DNA of 64,000 nt from Ascidia mentula (lineage: Eukaryota > Chordata > Ascidiacea > Phlebobranchia > Ascidiidae). A model generated the notes under the pieces. The model was not told the DNA's origin and did no database searches. It saw only the letters and a list, made by a program, of their open reading frames with translations. Positions 49,701 to 64,000 of the stretch are shown piece after piece (the stretch's first letter is position 1; every line of letters begins with the position of its first letter). Position numbers and translations under genes: made by a program. The stretch spans positions 2,994,001-3,058,000 of the forward strand of contig OX387201.1 in assembly GCA_947561715.1 (NCBI GenBank), given 5' to 3'.

Positions 49701-50223
49701 ATGGTATAGTTGAATAAAAGTAGATATGCTGTACAAAAAATATATTTTTCATTCACAAATTCTGAAGTTTTATTTACGCTAGGGTAAACCACTTCCATTA
49801 AGTTTAACAATTGTTCTATTTTTCAAAAGTTTGTGAGATTTAAAATTTGAGAATGTTTATCTATTATGCTTTTAAAATACACGGGCATTTGTAATTTCAA
49901 AAAAGGTATATCCGAACATCTGGGCCGTCCACAATGACCCAGAGTTGTTCCCACAACCCGACTTATTCAAACCCGAACGTCATCTCGACTCTCAAAGCCG
50001 ATTCGTCAAATCTCGTCACGTGATCCCGTTCTCAGTCGGTCCACGTCACTGTCTCGGCGAACAACTGGCTCGGATGGAAGTCTTTATGTTTTTGGTCAAC
50101 CTGGTTCAAAAATTCGAGTTTTTGCCAGATCCAGACGCACGGGAATTACCCGATTTCGAGAACGGAGGTGGTGTTCAGGGTTTTCTCCCTCTGCAGTTTA
50201 AGTGTGTGGCAAAAGTGCGATGA
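46744..50223 (+). CDS. Cytochrome P450, CYP2 clan (gene 3 of 3)
   Basis: Nine plus-strand exons: 46744-47040, 47262-47401, 47642-47744, 48112-48221, 48338-48459, 48521-48633, 48918-49062, 49336-49499 and 49906-50223, giving 503 aa. The intron positions and phases equal those of genes 1 and 2. The anchor is [16 protein letters not shown], the hinge [13 protein letters not shown], the I-helix [13 protein letters not shown] and the haem loop [15 protein letters not shown]. Most exons have diverged well from genes 1 and 2. However, 49922-50154 in the last exon is nearly identical to both at the DNA level and then breaks off to a distinct C-terminus ([16 protein letters not shown]). AATAAA at 50261 probably ends the mRNA. 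The gene is intact and lies ~12 kb from gene 2, across COX11, TAF6 and ARGLU1, in the opposite orientation. Confidence 0.96.
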
Positions 50224-50260
50224 AGAAAGTATCGCTTATTCAATACAGTCTGTCTGACCT

Positions 50261-50266
50261 AATAAA
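50261..50266 (+). terminator. Poly(A) signal of CYP2-like gene 3
   Basis: AATAAA occurs 38 bases after the stop codon of the third P450 gene, a normal spacing for a short 3' UTR. Confidence 0.6.
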
Positions 50267-51182
50267 CGTTATATGCTAAATTAACCTTACGATTTTGTAA
50301 ATATTAATAAATGCAAGAGCATCATTTATCGATTTTAAGCCATTTGTTGTTTTTTCGTGATGTAATGTTAAAAATATTATTAAAAAGATGATAATTGAAA
50401 TACAAATTTAAGTCCGTCAGCGATACCGTTTTAAGCATGTGTTTAGTAGTCGTGTCTGTCTTTAACACCATGATTTGTCAAAGTATAAATGGGCGTTTGC
50501 GATATTGGTTTGTTTACGTTCATTGCAAGCGAACCCACTTAACGCATTACACCGTATGTGAACCAGCGCGATATGCCAAAACTTGTGAAGGAATTTGAAA
50601 AAATGTGTTGGTGTTTTGACATCCAGGACAAACAAACGTCGACTTTTTTATGACACGCAACAGTGTTAACAGGCGGGATTGAAGTAGCCATGCTAGCTGT
50701 TGTTGAACAAGTAAACGGCCCTTTTCCAAGTTAAACGAAGAACCAACAAAGTACAAAAATATATTTGACGACTACGAATAAAAGCAACTACTTTTAAAAC
50801 ACAGTTAACATCATACAGGTTTGAAAACCGTTACAGCGGATTGAAGAAATGGAAGCAACAAAAAACCTTTAGACATTGAAAGTTCAGGAGAATTAGTTCC
50901 GGATTTTTCCAAAAATTCATGTGTTTTGTAAAATACATCGCACGATGAAGACACTTGCCATCAATAAAGGGAACATGGGAAGACACTTATTACTATAACT
51001 GTATATCAAGTGTGTATATATTCCAGGGCATAGTTTGAAACGTGATTACCAACCTTGAAATTGCATTTCAAACGAATTTACAAAAATCGGTGACCAAATC
51101 TAGAGCCATTACCGCTAAGCAAAGCACAAGTAATACCACGTGATCGTAATTAGCCAAACGGTCAGTCACGTGGCCAAACCAA
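50267..51182. other. Convergent gap between CYP2-like gene 3 and TMEM67
   Basis: No gene is recognised. The right part is likely the TMEM67 3' UTR. A minus frame at 51068-51343 overlaps the true last TMEM67 exon in a different frame and is a shadow. Confidence 0.5.
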
Positions 51183-62612
<11,430 letters not shown>

Positions 62613-64000
62613 CTACACAAGTTTTAAAACACCGCTCGGTGTTTTGGAAGACTGGCGACGACAAAAAACGGTAAATGTTTTTAAAACATCTTTCCTCACA
62701 AATATGTTTTCGACTGTAAAGATCCGGACTAGTTTGGTTTATAAAAATGAAAGTCACATTTTCTTCAAAGTTAAACTAATTTTGCAAACGTAGGATTTTT
62801 CCTAATAAAAAAGAATGTGTCTGATTATAACTAAGTAAAACAGACTGATAGAAAGTCCACAAATTATTTTTTAAGGCATTGTATTGGTCTAAAAGCACCT
62901 GTGAAAAACAACTTCAGCTCTGTTGCAAAGGACAATTTGTCAATAACGATATCGAGATTAAGATTTCTATGATATTTTTTTTTCTTACGAAAATGATTTT
63001 TTTTATAATATGTACTTGGTTATTTCTTTCGACAGTAGGTTATGCATTAAAATCAGTATCAATAAAAAATTCTGTTAAGTTTTATTACTTTGGATCTCAC
63101 TTGTTGGTAGACCCTCTCGAACATTAATCGCTTTGTGATTTTAGTTTACTATAAGCCTACAACGCATATAGACTGAAATGGGAATATATCACAATATTAA
63201 GCAATCGTGTAAAAAACAGGCTTTCTAAATTTTTCAATTCATTTGCACGTGCAACTTAACTTAACCTTTCTAGGAAACTCCACCGCGGAGATGGCAACGG
63301 GGTGTATTCCACCAAGACCAAGCGCCAAGTCTGACATGCAAATGGCCTTTTAACAGGTGCCATTGACAGCTCCGGACCTTCGCGCGCTCATCAGTCATGT
63401 GACAAATGTGTTTTTCATTGATTCGTAGATGTGAATATTCATGGGCGGCGTTAAGCGAGTTCAAACTTGTGGTCGCCTCGTTATCCTTTTTATTTGACTT
63501 TCTATATTATACCACAGCCGCACCGCTGCCTTTTTTTCCCGGTTTAAAGAACAAGATGACATTTAAAATCGCCACAAAAGTTCTACGGTGCCACAAATGG
63601 CGAGGAACAGTTTTTATTGAATTTTTGTTCCTGCATGATTTGCAGGAATTCGCTTTGTAAAATCATAGGTGGATTGCAAAAGTCAATTATTTACATTCAA
63701 AATGCTGTTGCAGGTAGATAAAAGATATGTTTAACTAAATTTAGTCTTGGTATGTTCCTTCTAGTGCTGTGAAATATCCCAAGTCCTTTCTCGGATTTTG
63801 ATGTAATTGTATTAAATCGCAATGTCTCTTGGAACCTCTGGCCACATTTATCGGTCAGTCTACAACAGAAGACATACCCAGTCTCGGATACTTTCATTAA
63901 GGAGTAAGTCCGGATTACCGGCAAAAAGCAACCCAGGTGGAAGAAAAGAGGTATGGAAAGCTGTTTAATATGTTGTAAACTGTGACGAAATTGTTTTATA
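62613..64000. other. Upstream of TMEM67 to window end
   Basis: I find no supported gene. Frames at 62879-63127, 63406-63660 and 63697-63924 lack domains and splice logic. An octamer-like ATGCAAAT occurs near 63336 in a locally GC-richer patch (63270-63480), which could be a promoter region. A gene starting beyond 64000 cannot be excluded. Confidence 0.4.

Noticed and set aside
63697-63924. 75-codon minus-strand frame at the window end
   Set aside because: No domain, no splice evidence and no similarity I recognise; the window ends before any context can be judged.

Overview
The window looks like nuclear DNA of a tunicate, most likely a Ciona-type ascidian. It is AT-rich, with compact intron-rich genes, short intergenic gaps and metazoan/chordate gene families. 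Several same-strand gene pairs have the tight spacing expected of ascidian trans-spliced operons. I see no virus-like element, CRISPR array or bacterial feature.

Layout. 0.8-10.2 kb (+): a 16-exon copine gene with two alternative first coding exons; its ~3 kb intron holds two small single-exon genes on the opposite strand. 11.6-13.2 kb (+): selenoprotein K (SELENOK), with an in-frame UGA for selenocysteine two codons before the end and a well-formed SECIS in the 3' UTR. 14.0-18.5 kb (-): N-acetylglucosamine-6-sulfatase (GNS), preceded on the same strand by intronless MTERF4. 20.2-24.1 kb (+): an SLC5 (SMCT-like) transporter whose exons join cleanly but carry two in-frame stops. 24.8-27.0 kb (-): spermidine synthase (SRM). 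27.8-35.1 kb (-): two tandem CYP2-clan P450 genes. 36.7-37.6 kb (+): intronless COX11, followed 207 bp later by TAF6 (37.8-40.8 kb, +). 41.5-44.4 kb (-): ARGLU1. 46.7-50.2 kb (+): a third CYP2-clan P450 in opposite orientation. 51.2-62.6 kb (-): TMEM67/meckelin in 28 exons. The rest is intergenic sequence with non-autonomous hAT-like elements, foldback palindromes and short dispersed repeats.

The genes are mostly housekeeping: ER membrane (SELENOK, P450s), mitochondria (COX11, MTERF4), lysosome (GNS), polyamine synthesis (SRM), transcription and splicing (TAF6, ARGLU1), and the ciliary transition zone (TMEM67). The most notable observations are: (a) the selenocysteine codon plus SECIS; (b) a ~233 bp segment of the last P450 exon that is about 98% identical in all three P450 genes, including the inverted distant one, although the rest has diverged, which points to gene conversion; (c) a nested antisense gene pair with an operon-like splice acceptor inside the copine intron; (d) the two stops in the SLC5 gene; (e) a 50-bp tandem duplication that doubles a splice donor in TMEM67. 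Exon coordinates were derived by hand from splice consensus, reading phase and protein similarity, so individual borders could be off by a base or two.
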